Source: Engraulis encrasicolus (lineage: Eukaryota; Chordata; Actinopteri; Clupeiformes; Engraulidae). From it: DNA of 64,000 nt. The notes beneath the pieces are model-generated. The model ran no database searches, was not told the origin of the DNA, and saw only the letters and a program-made list of their open reading frames with translations. Each line of letters begins with the position of its first letter. Position 1 is the stretch's first letter. The position numbers were made by a program, and so were the translations under genes. The stretch covers positions 19,152,177-19,216,176 of the forward strand of contig NC_085869.1 in assembly GCF_034702125.1 (NCBI RefSeq). The letters are read 5' to 3'. This document shows, one piece after another, positions 1-11,104 of the stretch.

Positions 1-91
1 AAGTCAGCTGAGTGCATGGTACATATTTTATTGTAGCCTAATAGATCAGCAGATCCAACATCCATCTATCTATCCATCTATCCATCTATCC

Positions 92-143
<52 letters not shown>

Positions 144-547
144 GCCTGTCTGTCTGTCTGTCTGTCTGTCTCAATACAGTTCACGTTTGAATACATTTCA
201 ATTCACCCAATAACTCATGAAATGTGGATATACGCATGTGAAGCTGTCCCCTTCTTTTGGTGTAGTTCTACCGACTGTACCACCGGTGCTGCACGAGGGG
301 GACGAGCCCTGAGTTTCTCTATGAGCGGTCTTGACTGGCTGATGCATGTAAGTAGGCGGGGCCGATTGTCGGGGTTTTCCGTAAATTTTCATATGACTTC
401 GGCCAGTATTCTTCATATCTACAGCGTCTGTGTAAGGGGTGGTGACTATATTGCTCATCTCAGTGTTTTCGGTCTCAAAGAAGGAATACAAAACATACGG
501 GCGATATTGGGACATTCAACACAAAGGAGGCATTGTATCTCGCCAAA
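1..547 (+). promoter_or_regulatory. nfe2l2 upstream region and 5' UTR
   Basis: Positions about 61-172 are a (CTAT/CCAT)n to (CTGT)n microsatellite. The 375 bases before the start codon are unique and moderately GC-rich and should hold the core promoter and 5' UTR. I see no clear TATA box and no perfect antioxidant response element, so the start of transcription is not placed. Confidence 0.4.
59..172. repeat. Tetranucleotide microsatellite (ATCT)n/(CTGT)n
   Basis: Interrupted ATCT and ATCC units followed by seven CTGT units, about 110 bp, upstream of nfe2l2. Confidence 0.95.
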
Positions 548-589
548 ATGATGGAGATTGAATTGCCTAAATTAACCCCAAGTCAACAG
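548..589 (+). CDS. nfe2l2: nfe2l2 coding exon 1
   Basis: Encodes [14 protein letters not shown], matching the conserved Nrf2 N-terminus, which also starts with two methionines. The context before the first ATG (gccaaa) is a fair Kozak match. The donor gtaaat follows directly at 590. The exon is only 14 codons, so it is recognisable only by alignment with the family. The 5' UTR lies upstream; I cannot place the transcription start. Confidence 0.92.
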
Positions 590-1991
590 GTAAATTAGCG
601 CGTTAACTTACATGTTGGCTGTGTTAGCTATTCGTTGACATTTCCCGGACGAGTCTAAAGCTTAAGAACGGGGCCTGGTTAACTTTTAAAGATTCAGCGT
701 TGGACATGACATTTTGTGGTTCAGCATGAATTGAAAATGTTGTTGGTTGTTTTGATTTGGCAGGTTTCGGTGTAATGTAGGCCTATGCGATCGATTTCGA
801 CAGTGAATAAGTTGTTATAACATTATTCATTGTTTTATGTTGTCCCTGGCAATAGTGTCTAGACCTATGTGCCAATATGTTGTGAATGTCAGATAATATG
901 TACTTGTTGGTAGATCTTTTATTAATTTTCTTCGTGTGTTGACTGTCTGCGTATTTCATGAAATAAGCACGTTATTGGCGAATACTTTAATCAATTAAAA
1001 GCCACACTCTGGTCCGGGAGGCGTTTCCAACCCTTCCGAGCCTGCGCCACTTACGCACTCCGAAATTTTGCAAAGTCATTGAAGACCTGTTGTCCAGGCC
1101 AAAAACAACAAAGGTAATCAGCATAAAATGTGAAAATACGAATAGCTATTGCTGAGAGTTTGTTGTCCGCGTTGAGTATGGATGATCAGGGACGTGAAAC
1201 ACCGAAAATGACAACAAACTTTTAAAATTACCCATCGCGCTTTACTTGCTGTCGGCTGTCCGGAGTCCCTTGCACTGCGGAGGGAGCCCCATTGCGTGTG
1301 ATCTGGTGAAGATGGCATCACTGCATTTGCGCTATACAGCTGGTTGCACAATCCAGTGGGCCCCATCCTGAAACAATGTTTTCTTTACCTTGTGGTTGTA
1401 TATACATTAAGGCTCACCAAACGCTGCGCATCTTTGACCATGCGTAGATTGCTTAAATGGTCAGTAGAGAAAATCAACTGTAGACCTAGTGTACACAACA
1501 GCTGTTGCCAAGCTAACCCATCAGTTATGGTCAATTATTGGGAGTAGCCTAACTGAAATGTGGACTGGTCACATAGAGTAAAAATCACTTAAGTTAAGCC
1601 AACACACCAAACCTATACAAATGTTATTGAAAAGGCCTTGAAAATGTGCACCTTATCTAGTGTTATGTTGGGTACATGTTTGGTAGTCTGCAGGATAGTT
1701 GCCACCTACTAATAGTTATTGTGAACTTCCCTAACCCTTTCCTGGAAAGTGTATAACTAATTGCACCCACCACCCCCTACCCACCCACATTAGATAGAGC
1801 TGAAAAAAGTTTGATCAACTTTTTTTTCTTCAGTGTGCCATGTTCTCATTCATAGGATTCAGAAACACATATAAGGCATTTTCATTTTATTCATTATTCA
1901 ATTTCATTTAATTTTAAGTGTAGTGGTATCATTGGTTTTGTCCTCCATCTCACACACACACACACACACATGCACGCACACACACACACAC

Positions 1992-2059
<68 letters not shown>

Positions 2060-5000
2060 GCCAAGTGAGAGAAACACCTTTATGTCCGCTTCTACTAACA
2101 ATTTCAACTCCTTTATTATTTACCTTGGCACCAGGAGTTTGTTTTCAGTAAAGAGAATAAGGTGTCACTAAGAGGTTCCGGGAAGCTAATTTCTTCCTTG
2201 AAATTGGGCCCTTTGTTTTTTATTTGCTTACTTCCTCATTTTTCTCTTGGATCAGCTCAACTTACAGGCCCTGTAAACAAAGGCGATGTGGCTTTTCTGC
2301 ATCTATCATAGTTCACCAGGTGTGACTAGTAACATTCAGACATTCAGTACCAGCACACGGCTCTAGGCCTCAATTTGCTGAGGAGAACAGTTTATCATCA
2401 ATGCCAAAGCACAAATGACAAAAGATAGTACAATTCCATATAACCCGTTAAGACACAGCGTTATAAATTTGCTGATACAAGAATGGCAATGACCAAGTCA
2501 TAGTGCATTACTAAAAGCCCTGTTCTGTCATAGTATTGTAGTACTATGGTAGTTAACTTTTCAATGGCTATTACAGCGTGCCACTGGAGGTACGGCATTA
2601 AAGGGCTATGAATCTAATACAACATACAGTATATCAAGGAAACCACAGCCTCATAATGCACACCACTCCATCAGTGGAATGACAAAATAGACAATGAAAA
2701 GCCTTTACTACCATAGTACTACACTACCACATTACACAGGGCCTTTAGTAACACATTATGACTGACTTGGTCATTGGCATTTTGGTAAAAGTAAATGTAT
2801 TACAGGGACCATGTCTTAACACTTTAAATTTATTTGGTTGACTGTATGATAAGTACTACTAATGAAAGTCAAGACAGAGTCTCATCAACAAATGTGGTCA
2901 CGTTTAGAAGTCAGATGTAAAAAGACTACATCTGGTCAGTCTTACATCCCCCCCCCCCCCCCAAGAAATGGCCTCCATTCTGCTTGTGGGGGACCGACAA
3001 GGAGGCTCTCTACAAGCGACCATACAGGCAGCTTAGCATTAGCCCAAATCCTCACTATTGTGTATGCCAGCAATGGTTGTAATTACATGTATCAAGTACA
3101 CAGTTGTATAAACTGTGAAGAACTTGAACTTGTTATGTCAGTGTAGGATAGAAAGGTGGTGTTCTGAAACAAGGTCAGAATATGTTTCTGTCAATCTTCT
3201 TTTGCAACTTATAGGGGCCTAGATTTATTGTCATAGACTGAATTCTAATTCATTATTAATATAGCGTTAAGCTTGTGTGATTGAGTTATTTAAAACAGTA
3301 CTGTTCTTAAATGTTTTTTTGTTTGTTTGTTTTTTTCATCATAGTACACCATTCGGATTGTCAGGATAGCAGTGTGTGTTGCACAGTAGTAACAAAGTTG
3401 AATGTGTTGTGTATAGTCAAGTGTAGGGCTGGGTTCAAAAGATCGAAAGTGTGATATCGATTCACAACTTTGTGGATCGATCTTTTGCGATGATTATAGG
3501 TGCTATTTTCTTAACCACATCCTGTAGCTTTCTTCCACATTCATGTAGACTACATGCACAAATACACACGGCCTGTTCAAGTAAATAGTGCCAGTGTTTT
3601 CCCACCTTTCTCTCTCATACCAAGTTTCCCACTTCTTTTTCTCATACCAAGGTATTTCATGTTTGTGTGGGTATCAAAGGTTGAGATATTTAGGTTTTTA
3701 TAGCCGGTCTTAGAATTTTAGGCATAAATGGGTTAAAGTGACAACCCAGCAATACAGAAGATCGATATTGAATCGAATCGAATCGGATCGTGGATCGAAT
3801 TGGATCGTGACCTTCTGGATCGGAATCGAATCGATCCAGGAAATTTGGATTTTGAATTCTGTTGGTGTTCTTCTGCAACACAGAGCTACACTGAACAAGT
3901 GAATTTGAAATTAAGCACATAATTCAGAATTCTGCTTGTATGATTTAATCATTTAAACTACACTACTACTGCACATAAATATTCATTGTTTCATCAGGGT
4001 ACACTATTCTACTCATAGGGATAAAATTATGTATTGCACAGTTACTAGTCTAATCTCCATGAACTTGAATGTGAGAACTGAAGTTGCCTCACTGTAGAAA
4101 GGCATTTCGTGCGTGCGAGGCATCAATTTGTTGAAGCTGTTTAGGCATTTTATCTTCCCTCCCACGGCCCTAATCTGCGGTTAGAATAGCAGCCTGACTA
4201 GCTCAAGATTAATGATCAGCCAAGTGGACTGCTGTAAACTAATGATGTTTGCGGGCCTTTGCTTTGAAAAGCCGAATCAGAGAGTTCAACATGGCGTTTT
4301 TTGGATCGTTGGTTTTATTGATACAAGTATTCACATTTAGGTTATTGTTTCAGAGGTCTATGTTATAGTTGAAAATGGGCAATCGTTTCAAACATCCAGT
4401 TAACTATTAAGACTCACTCGTTCATGATAGCACGTGCACTGTTAATGTTCAAGTGGATGTTTCTTGGGCAGAAGTTAAAACCCAACTTCCCACATCTTAG
4501 TAGGGCACACTTCTCCTTTGTGGACTATCTCTTCCCTTCTACATTTTTCACCATGTGATGCGTGACGTGAAAGCAAAGGGAACTATTTATCGAATAGATT
4601 AAGTTGTGTGGGGGAGAGTTGAAAAAAAGAAATCACATGATAGGATGTTTCCTCTTGACCCAGCATACTAAGCTTTATGCAACACTTTGAGGCTCTACGC
4701 AAAAATAACCCCACACTGTAAATAATGGCAGTGAAATGGCTGTTGGTGGCCCAGGGGGAAAGGCTAACTGTTTATCGCTGGACATTCCTCATCTAATGGA
4801 TCTCTAATAACATTTGGCAAGAAGTCAATCGGCATGTGGAGGCAAGAGGGTTCATTTAAAAAGAAAAACAAAACAACAAACACTTTTAAACTCTTTAGAC
4901 CCTGTTATAAAATTTGATGTTACCAGTTGTGACCAAGTCATAATGTATTACTAAAGACTGTTTAATGTTGCAGTAGTGTAGTACAGTCTTTTCAGTGACC

Positions 5001-6436
5001 AGCACAGCATTGCACTGGCAGGACAGTGTGCATTTTGAGGCTACCTTGGTGTGAATTTAATGTTGTTTACAGCAGACCAGAAACAAGCCCTCGGCAGGCA
5101 GATCCTGCCCCAGTTGCACCCCAGCCAAGGTCATATGAGACACTTTTGATCACAGTAATAGTAAAGATACGTTATCTCTGCAAAGGCGGTCATTAAACCT
5201 GTTTAGTGGGGCAGTCCCTATAGCTTACCTCACCTTTCAAGCATTATGCAAATATTGACACTAGAAAGTGTATGATAAGCATTACAGAGTCCACTAATAA
5301 TGGTCTGGTAATTAATACATTATTAAGCTTGTCCAAATATGGCCGTTCAAGTTGTGGTTAAGCTTGAACGAATCAGCAGTGTTCACAACAACAGTGTTCA
5401 CATAGCCATAATCAGTGTTTTACCTGAACTAGTTGCAAATATTGACACTATAAGTGTATGATAAGCATTACAGAGTCCACTGATAATGGTACAGTAATAA
5501 ATGCATTATTAAGCTTGTCCAAATAGTCAATGTCCAAATTCAAGCTGCAATTATCAAGTTGTGGTTGAGCTTGAACTTAGCAGACTAACAACAGTGTTCA
5601 CTTGGCCACACTATATACCTGAACTAGTTTAGGCCTATAATCAGGGCGAACTGAACCACAAACTGAACGACCAACATTTACTGCCTGTTCAATGAACTAT
5701 GAATGAATGCATTCTGGTACAGTACCTGCAAACAAACTATATGCACCTTCGTTTGATAGGGTGCTATGTTTTCTTAGCGTTCAGGTGAAAACCCAGCCAA
5801 ATACATTGCAAAGGGCCCCAACATAAGATGACATTTAACACGTATATATTTTCACCGTTCTGATATCCTCACAGTGACATATTGCTAAAAAGAACTATTG
5901 ACTAGTTCATTTTTGGAACTATGAACAGACTATTAACTATAAACAATTATGAACTATGAATAAACTAGTTCATTTTGAAATGTGTAAACTAAACTTTGAC
6001 CTAGTAGTTCATGTAGAAAAGGAACTTTCCTCAAAACTGGCCACAATATCATTCTGAAAGTCAGTGATATGCCAGCTTGACATTACAGGGAAGCGAAATT
6101 GGAGAAGTAACTGAGTTACCATATCAGTATTTGTTTTCTTGATGCTTGCTGCCACTTTTTGCACTTATCTTGGTTATGGTACATTTCCAGTTTTGCTCCA
6201 TGCACAATGCCACAGGCTGCCAGAGTAGTGTAGTGTGTGGGTGGGGACTTGACACATGGGAGGAAAAGGAGAAGCTTATCTATTATTCATGGGTTTGTCT
6301 TCATTACGGCCAAGATTACATTGTGTTGGCTTTAGAGAAGCCTGGCTAAGAGGCGCGCTCTGGGACTAGGTGTGGCAATGCTGCTGGGGTTCCAATAGCA
6401 AGCACTGAACTGAAGCTTCCAGTCCTCTGTTTGAAT

Positions 6437-6479
<43 letters not shown>

Positions 6480-9400
6480 ACGCACACGCACACAGTGTTA
6501 CTTGTCCTGTCTTGCACTTTGATGTCAGTCCTGTGAATGTCTATGTCCTTCATGGTATACTGTAGAGAGAGTTCATAAGGGTTGGAGCAGGCGTCACCCA
6601 ACAGTTTTTTTCTTCCTTTTAAGGGTGCTGACCAAAATATTGTAAAACTGAAAAATGAAAAAAGGTCGCACCATGCATAGGTTTCTTTACATGTAATAAA
6701 GAAACCTATGCATGGTACGACCTTTTTTCATTATACTGTAGAGAGAGAAACGTAATTTCAATTTCATTGTATGACCTGTGCATATGAAGAAACTGACAAT
6801 AAAAGCTGACTTGACTTGACTTGACACACACAGACAATCTCAACTTCCTCTCTCCCTCTTCGTCTGCCTTCGTCTGCACCACCAGGACATGGACATGATC
6901 GACATCCTCTGGAAGCAGGACATCGACCTGGGCGCGGGCCGCGAGGTCTTCGACTTCAGCTACCGCCAGAAGGAGCACGAGTTGCAGAAGCAGCGCGAGC
7001 TGGAGGAGGAGAAGCGGCAGCAGCGGGCCCTGGAGCAGGAGAAGGCCCTGCTGGCACAGCTGCAGCTGGACGAGGAGACAGGCGAGTTCGTGCCACGCCC
7101 CTGCCCTGCCTCCACCGCCGCCGCCGCCGTGCCCAGCGGACAACAGCCACAGCTCCAGCCCCACCCCCAGGCCTCACCTGCAGACACACCCACCGCCGCC
7201 GTGGAGGTCAGTCAAGTTCAGGCAAACAGACCTCTGGCTACTTCTCAATGTCCAGTGTTCTAGCCTTTCTAAGGCATGAAACGCCTGGTGATTGGATACT
7301 CCGCGGAGTTCACCAAAGAGTATCCAATCACTGGGCGTTTCACGTCCCAGCAAAGCTAGAACACTGGGCTTTGAGAAAGAGCTAGAGAGGCACACACATA
7401 CACAAACGCACGTACACACACACACAACACACGTGCACGTACACGCACCCACAGGGCCTCTCAGAAGCTCCACCCTCTCCTCTGTGGGTGGCTAGGTAAA
7501 CTGCTGTGTGGTAATTACTGGGGCACAGGTGGCTGATGCCTTTTGTTGCAGGGAGTCCAGGGAGCTCTGCGTAATTTACCCCCTTTGTACTGTAGTTATT
7601 AGGTACACAGCATATATCTCATGAGCTTCCAGACCATGCAAACGTCTGAAATTGAATTGAAGTTAAATATTGGTTGAGAGCCGAAATGTGTTGTTCTTAT
7701 ACTTTTTCCACTTTGTCTGGGTTTGTTTTTGTAGAATGTCGACTTCACCGAGGATGGAGCCGCCATGTCCTTTGACGAGTGCATGGAGCTGCTTGCACAG
7801 ACATTCCCAGTAGTGGAAGCCAGTGAGGTAAGATGACAAACATTGACAGTAACATTGCTCAGTCAAAATGGATGTACGCTTTTTTTTTTTTTTGCCTTGT
7901 CACACCATGCATTGAGTTTGTCCCAATATGCCGTAACGTTTCCTTTTTGTGTGTGTGTGTGTGTGATTGCACAGACCGCTTCCACTTGCCTGGGTTCATC
8001 CGAACCACCCACCAGCAGTGGTCAGCTCCTCATGCCCCCAGAGCAGCCCCCCCTCCTCCCAGAGCCAATGCTCCCCGCCCCACAGAAGGCCTCGTGGACC
8101 GACCTGGACCAGGCCTGGATGGAGTTACTGTCCATTCCTGAATTACAGGTACGGCAAGGGACTTACAGTTGATATCATTGTGCAAGCCACCACCGCCAAC
8201 TCACCGGGATGAAAAATGAGAACAGTTGAAAACAAGCAAAACTTGTTCTGCTCGTCCATGTCCATGAAGGCGTTCACTTTATTCTGTGATGATAAGATAA
8301 AATGATGTCCTACTTTGGTTATAAAAACGGATACTGATACTGACTTCCCCCCTCTGTTTCTTCATTTCCTTCAGCATGCCCTGAATATACAGATGCAGGA
8401 AGTAACTGACTACCTGAGCACAACCCCACAAGCTCCACAAGCACAAGACCCCGGCTACATGCCTTTCATGCCTCCCCTCACAGACCCCGTTGTGTCTCAG
8501 CCGCCAGACGTTTGCGCCAATGAGTTCATTGGCAACTTTGAGGTCAGCTTCCCCGGGGCTACTGGCCCGGCCAATCTTCTGAGTCAGATGTCACTCAAGG
8601 CCTCCGACACGGTGGTCACAACAGCTGTCGGTGGCATTGGCAACACAGGCGAGTACTGTGACATGTTTTACCCAGACCTGCTCGGCGGCACAGCCAAAGT
8701 CAACCAGCCGACTCCTCAGGAGCCCTGCAACACGGTAGTGAGCGGAATCTGCCAGGCCGCAGAAACCCCAAACAGCTCGCCCCTCAAGCCTTTAGAAATG
8801 CAAGAGCTGTCGGCCGGCGATCCCTTCACAGTTGGCGTTAAGAGCGACGTGGCCATGGAGTTCCCCGATTCTGACTCGGGCTTGTCTCTGGACGCCAGTC
8901 CCAACATAGGCTCCCCTGAGAAGTCTGCATATGGGGACGGCTCGCTCGGTTTCAGCGATTCAGACATGGACGAGATGGAGAGCAATCCAGGGAGCGAGTC
9001 GGACTATTCAGAGATGTTCTCCCTGTCGTTCACCAGTGGCAACTCGTCGGGATCTGGCGCCAACAGCCCCACACGCCAGCAGCAGAGAAGAAAAGGCAAG
9101 CTACCCAAAACAGAGCCGGCCGAGGCCAGCGTTCACGGCGCGCCGCCCTTCACCAAGGACAAGGCCAAGAGGCGCTCGGAGTCGCGGCTGTCCCGCGACG
9201 AACAGCGGGCCCGGGCCCTCCAGATCCCCTTCCCCACCGACCTGATCATCAACCTGCCCGTGGACGACTTCAACGAGCTCATGTCCAAGCACCAGCTCAA
9301 CGAGGCCCAGCTGGCCCTGGTCCGCGACATCCGCCGCCGCGGCAAGAACAAGGTGGCGGCCCAGAACTGCCGCAAGCGCAAGATGGAGAACATCGTGGGC

Positions 9401-9649
9401 CTGGAGTTCGACCTGGACTCGCTGAAGGAGGAGCGGGACCGGCTGCTGCGGGAGAAGACGGAGCAGAGCGGCAGCCTGCGGCAGATGAAGCAGCAGCTCA
9501 ACACACTCTACCTGGAGGTGTTCAGCATGCTGAGGGACGAGCAGGGCAGGCCCTACTCCCCCGCCGACTACTCGCTGCAGCAGACCTCTGACGGCACCGT
9601 CTTCCTGGTCCCCAGGGTCAAAAAGACACTTGTCAAGAGTAACGCCTAG
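548..9649 (+). CDS. nfe2l2: nfe2l2 (Nrf2), CNC-bZIP transcription factor, five coding exons
   Basis: Join 548-589, 6886-7206, 7735-7827, 7975-8148 and 8375-9649: 1,905 nt, 634 codons plus stop, every junction GT..AG and phase 0. Seen: N-terminal Neh2 with the weak KEAP1 site LWKQDIDLG (residues 22-30) and the strong site DEETGEF (76-82); Neh4-like [13 protein letters not shown] in exon 3; Neh5-like ELLSIPELQ at the end of exon 4; a Neh6 degron-like DSGLS (377-381); a CNC plus basic region with [17 protein letters not shown] (530-546) and leucine zipper; Neh3 tail with [15 protein letters not shown]. Known for the family: KEAP1-CUL3 ubiquitinates Nrf2 until oxidative or electrophilic stress, after which it pairs with small Maf proteins at antioxidant response elements. 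Length is near the 605 residues of the human protein. Inference: orthologue of NFE2L2 (possibly the 'a' copy if the fish keeps two), supported by the hnrnpa3 neighbour. NFE2L1/NFE2L3 are less likely because there is no N-terminal membrane segment. Confidence 0.97.
1950..2054. repeat. (CA)n(GA)n compound microsatellite
   Basis: CA units to about 1997, then about 28 uninterrupted GA units. In nfe2l2 intron 1. Confidence 0.97.
2444..2824. mobile_element. Fold-back DNA element in nfe2l2 intron 1
   Basis: The left half, with GTTAAGACA and then AATGACCAAGTCATA, is repeated in reverse complement in the right half, ending TGTCTTAAC. The arms are over 100 bases each with scattered mismatches and include GTAGTACTATGGTAGT. 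This is a typical non-autonomous inverted-repeat element. A partial relative lies at 4915-5040. Family not identified. Confidence 0.7.
3427..3843. mobile_element. Probable hAT-like MITE rich in ATCGAATCGA motifs
   Basis: Starts with AGGGCTGGGTTCAAAAGATCG and ends in repeated GAATCGAATCG/GGATCG motifs, like fish hAT-type elements that begin with GGGCTGGG and carry ATCGAT-type interiors. The boundaries and target duplication are unclear. Confidence 0.4.
4915..5040. repeat. Partial copy related to the 2444-2824 element
   Basis: Shares GTGACCAAGTCATAATG, TATTACTAAA, GTAGTGTAGTAC and the GCACTGGCAGGAC-type segment with the fold-back element upstream. Confidence 0.55.
5248..5630. repeat. Two-copy tandem duplication (about 190 bp)
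   Basis: Copy 1 (5248-5434) and copy 2 (5435-5630) both start GCAAATATTGACACTA and end TACCTGAACTAGTT, and share AAGTGTATGATAAGC and ATTATTAAGCTTGTCC. They have diverged by small indels. Confidence 0.8.
6439..6494. repeat. (CA)n/(CACG)n microsatellite
   Basis: CA units with CACGCA interruptions in nfe2l2 intron 1. Confidence 0.95.
6656..6730. repeat. Near-perfect 34-bp inverted repeat (75-nt hairpin)
   Basis: Arms 6656-6689 and 6697-6730 pair at 33 of 34 positions (one C/A mismatch, 6669 with 6717) around a 7-base loop. It lies 155 bases upstream of exon 2 and is transcribed in the nfe2l2 pre-mRNA. It may be a snap-back transposon remnant; the size also resembles a microRNA precursor. Confidence 0.9.
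6739..6826 (+). mobile_element. Truncated retroelement 3' tail
   Basis: AATTTCATTGTATGACCTG, then GACAATAAAAGC, then three TTGAC units. The ATTTCRTTG..ACAATGACAAT layout matches the tail of the SINE at 16876-17205. It looks like a 5'-truncated copy ending just before exon 2. Confidence 0.5.
6886..7206 (+). CDS. nfe2l2: nfe2l2 coding exon 2 (Neh2, KEAP1-binding)
   Basis: The acceptor caccaccag is followed by codons for [16 protein letters not shown]; the donor is GTGGAG|gtcagt. It carries both KEAP1 sites joined by a charged helix. After the second site, residues about 82-121 form an Ala/Pro/Gln-rich extension with a run of five alanines. The exon is very GC-rich and in frame (321 nt), so skipping it would delete Neh2 without a frameshift. 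The first 18 bases of intron 2 remain open in frame, so the true end rests on the donor and on the phase of exon 3. Confidence 0.93.
7252..7368. repeat. Fold-back element in nfe2l2 intron 2
   Basis: The left arm (CCAGTGTTCTAGC .. GTGATTGGATACTC) and right arm (GAGTATCCAATCAC .. GCTAGAACACTGG) are inverted complements over about 50 bases with a few mismatches and a short spacer. It begins 46 bases after the exon 2 donor. Confidence 0.85.
7735..7827 (+). CDS. nfe2l2: nfe2l2 coding exon 3 (Neh4 region)
   Basis: Acceptor tttttgtag, donor GAG|gtaaga, 31 codons in phase 0. Encodes [20 protein letters not shown], which aligns with the human segment FDDCMQLLAQTFPFV, a transactivation region that recruits CBP. 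The length (93 nt) is close to the small exon of mammalian NFE2L2. Confidence 0.94.
7975..8148 (+). CDS. nfe2l2: nfe2l2 coding exon 4 (Neh5 region)
   Basis: Acceptor attgcacag, donor CAG|gtacgg, 58 codons in phase 0. The first half is Pro/Ser-rich linker; the end, [18 protein letters not shown], matches the Neh5 transactivation motif. The acceptor tract is unusual: an eight-unit GT repeat (7949-7965) sits between a short T run and the AG. Confidence 0.93.
8375..9649 (+). CDS. nfe2l2: nfe2l2 terminal coding exon 5 (Neh7/Neh6/Neh1/Neh3)
   Basis: Acceptor ttccttcag; 424 codons and a TAG stop at 9647-9649. It starts with [13 protein letters not shown] directly after the Neh5 motif. It carries the DSGLS degron-like site (377-381) and ESNPGS where mammals have a second beta-TrCP site, then [23 protein letters not shown], the CNC motif, the bZIP basic region, a zipper of about five heptads, and the C-terminal [15 protein letters not shown] long antisense open frame here is a GC-driven shadow. 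Confidence 0.97.
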   Translation, partial: HALNIQMQEVTDYLSTTPQAPQAQDPGYMPFMPPLTDPVVSQPPDVCANEFIGNFEVSFPGATGPANLLSQMSLKASDTVVTTAVGGIGNTGEYCDMFYPDLLGGTAKVNQPTPQEPCNTVVSGICQAAETPNSSPLKPLEMQELSAGDPFTVGVKSDVAMEFPDSDSGLSLDASPNIGSPEKSAYGDGSLGFSDSDMDEMESNPGSESDYSEMFSLSFTSGNSSGSGANSPTRQQQRRKGKLPKTEPAEASVHGAPPFTKDKAKRRSESRLSRDEQRARALQIPFPTDLIINLPVDDFNELMSKHQLNEAQLALVRDIRRRGKNKVAAQNCRKRKMENIVGLEFDLDSLKEERDRLLREKTEQSGSLRQMKQQLNTLYLEVFSMLRDEQGRPYSPADYSLQQTSDGTVFLVPRVKKTLVKSNA

Positions 9650-10120
9650 CACTTATTAGCGTTATTATTATGACCTGTTCCTGTCTCTCCATCCCTCCCT
9701 CCCCCACAAAAAAAAATATCTCTTATTTTTTCCCCCTTTATTCCTGCGGTACTGCATTGCTCCAGCTATGTACTATGCAAAGATAACTTTATAGTTGAAA
9801 TTTTTGCTTATGCGTAAAAATACACCAAAACAGAAAAACAGCAGAACTATTATATAGTTTTTGCTTATTCTACTCTTAATATTTTTAATATCTATTGTTA
9901 TTTTTTACTTCTTTATATTTCTCTCCTTAAGATTCTTTTATCTGTATTGTTTGTAAATACATTTATACTTTGTTTGCTATTGGAATATGACTGTACTGTA
10001 TATACCACATTTTAGTATGCTAATAATTTTGTTGCAATCACTGGCACTTAAGTCTGTTTTATATCTTAATTTACAGTTCTATGGCTATTTTATCTCTTTG
10101 TGCTTTATAAAAAAAATAAA
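9650..10120 (+). other. nfe2l2: nfe2l2 3' UTR with polyadenylation signal
   Basis: AT-rich, non-coding sequence after the stop with several ATTTTTA-type and TTTTTATT tracts. A canonical AATAAA lies at 10115-10120, following an A run. The cleavage site should fall within about 10-30 bases downstream; this is inferred from the signal only. Confidence 0.6.
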
Positions 10121-11104
10121 CTATCCAATCAAGCTACAGCTACCCTCCGTTGTTTTTTTCCCAAGTTATCAATCAGTGAGGGGCCTTGAGCAACTTGTGT
10201 GATCTCCACTAATGATTAGACGTCATAGGTCAAACCACTTGTTAAAAGAACATCTCGAGTGCTATAGTGTGTGACCCTTTCAAGAGTTTTAGATTGGTAC
10301 ATGGGTCAGTGCTGCACTTAAAACCGTTTGGATTACACACTCTTGGGCAGACTTTTAAGACATACCTCTCTGAAAATCTACTCTAATGCTTCCATGACCG
10401 CCGGTGTTTTCCATGTGTGGTGGCTTATAGACTGGTCTAAATCTATGAGGTATTTCTGAAATGGTGCTTGACACACTATTACGCAACAGCAACTCATTGT
10501 TTGACTGCGCCCCATGTGAAACATGCATGACGACTCCACAAAGCCTGACTGACAAAACACCTCGGGAAAGCAAACGGCTGCACATTGTGCTGTTTGGTTT
10601 GCAGTCTCAGGCACTCTCACCCACAAACATTACCTTTGAACACCAAGCCCCTTTCTCCCTTTTGCTCGCAGTGCCTCTCCCACAGTTCAGTGGGTGGCAC
10701 TAACAAAACAGGTGGCTTAAATGCCTTTTCTCCTCTTTGACAATCCAGTGCCACAAATCATTTTGTATAATAAAATCAGGGAAAGTATTATGTAAGTAAA
10801 AGTATTATGCAAAATATTAGGCAGATATTTGTCACTCGTGCCCACACTTGCTCTAGGGAGCTGGCCTGAAATGAAAATCTGCTGTAAATGACATTGGGTG
10901 GGGCCTAAGCAAACTACTATGCATGTAGTATTTGCTGTTTGTTTGAATGGGCTCCAGATAACTTGACTGCTTTGTGAAGCTTGAGGAGGCTGTAATCCAT
11001 CATGACCTCATGGCCAACAATAAACATCATGTTTGTGTAAAGCGAAACAAATCCAACAGCAAAAGACATGATGCTGGTGGTGACCATTACAAGAAAGTAC
11101 TCCA
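10121..11104. other. Intergenic spacer between convergent genes
   Basis: About 1 kb between the AATAAA of nfe2l2 (+) and the likely end of hnrnpa3 (-). It is unique, moderately AT-rich sequence. Short open frames on both strands have no recognisable similarity. No RNA gene or repeat stands out. Confidence 0.5.

Larger units (their letters stand above)
590..6885 (+). other. nfe2l2: nfe2l2 intron 1
   Basis: A 6.3-kb intron with donor gtaaat and acceptor caccaccag. It holds a CA/GA microsatellite, a long fold-back element (2444-2824) and a partial relative of it (4915-5040), an ATCGAATCGA-rich element (3427-3843), a two-copy tandem duplication (5248-5630), a stretch of GAACTATGAAC-like motifs (about 5655-6030), a CA tract (6439-6494) and a near-perfect hairpin (6656-6730). 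I see no coding sequence in it. Confidence 0.85.

Noticed and set aside
220..547. Search for an antioxidant response element in the nfe2l2 promoter
   Set aside because: I found no perfect TGACNNNGC in the 330 bases before the start codon; self-regulation cannot be claimed from this.
9101..9652. 183-codon open frame antisense to the last nfe2l2 exon
   Set aside because: GC-rich third positions of the real exon keep the opposite strand open; the sense frame has clear CNC-bZIP homology.
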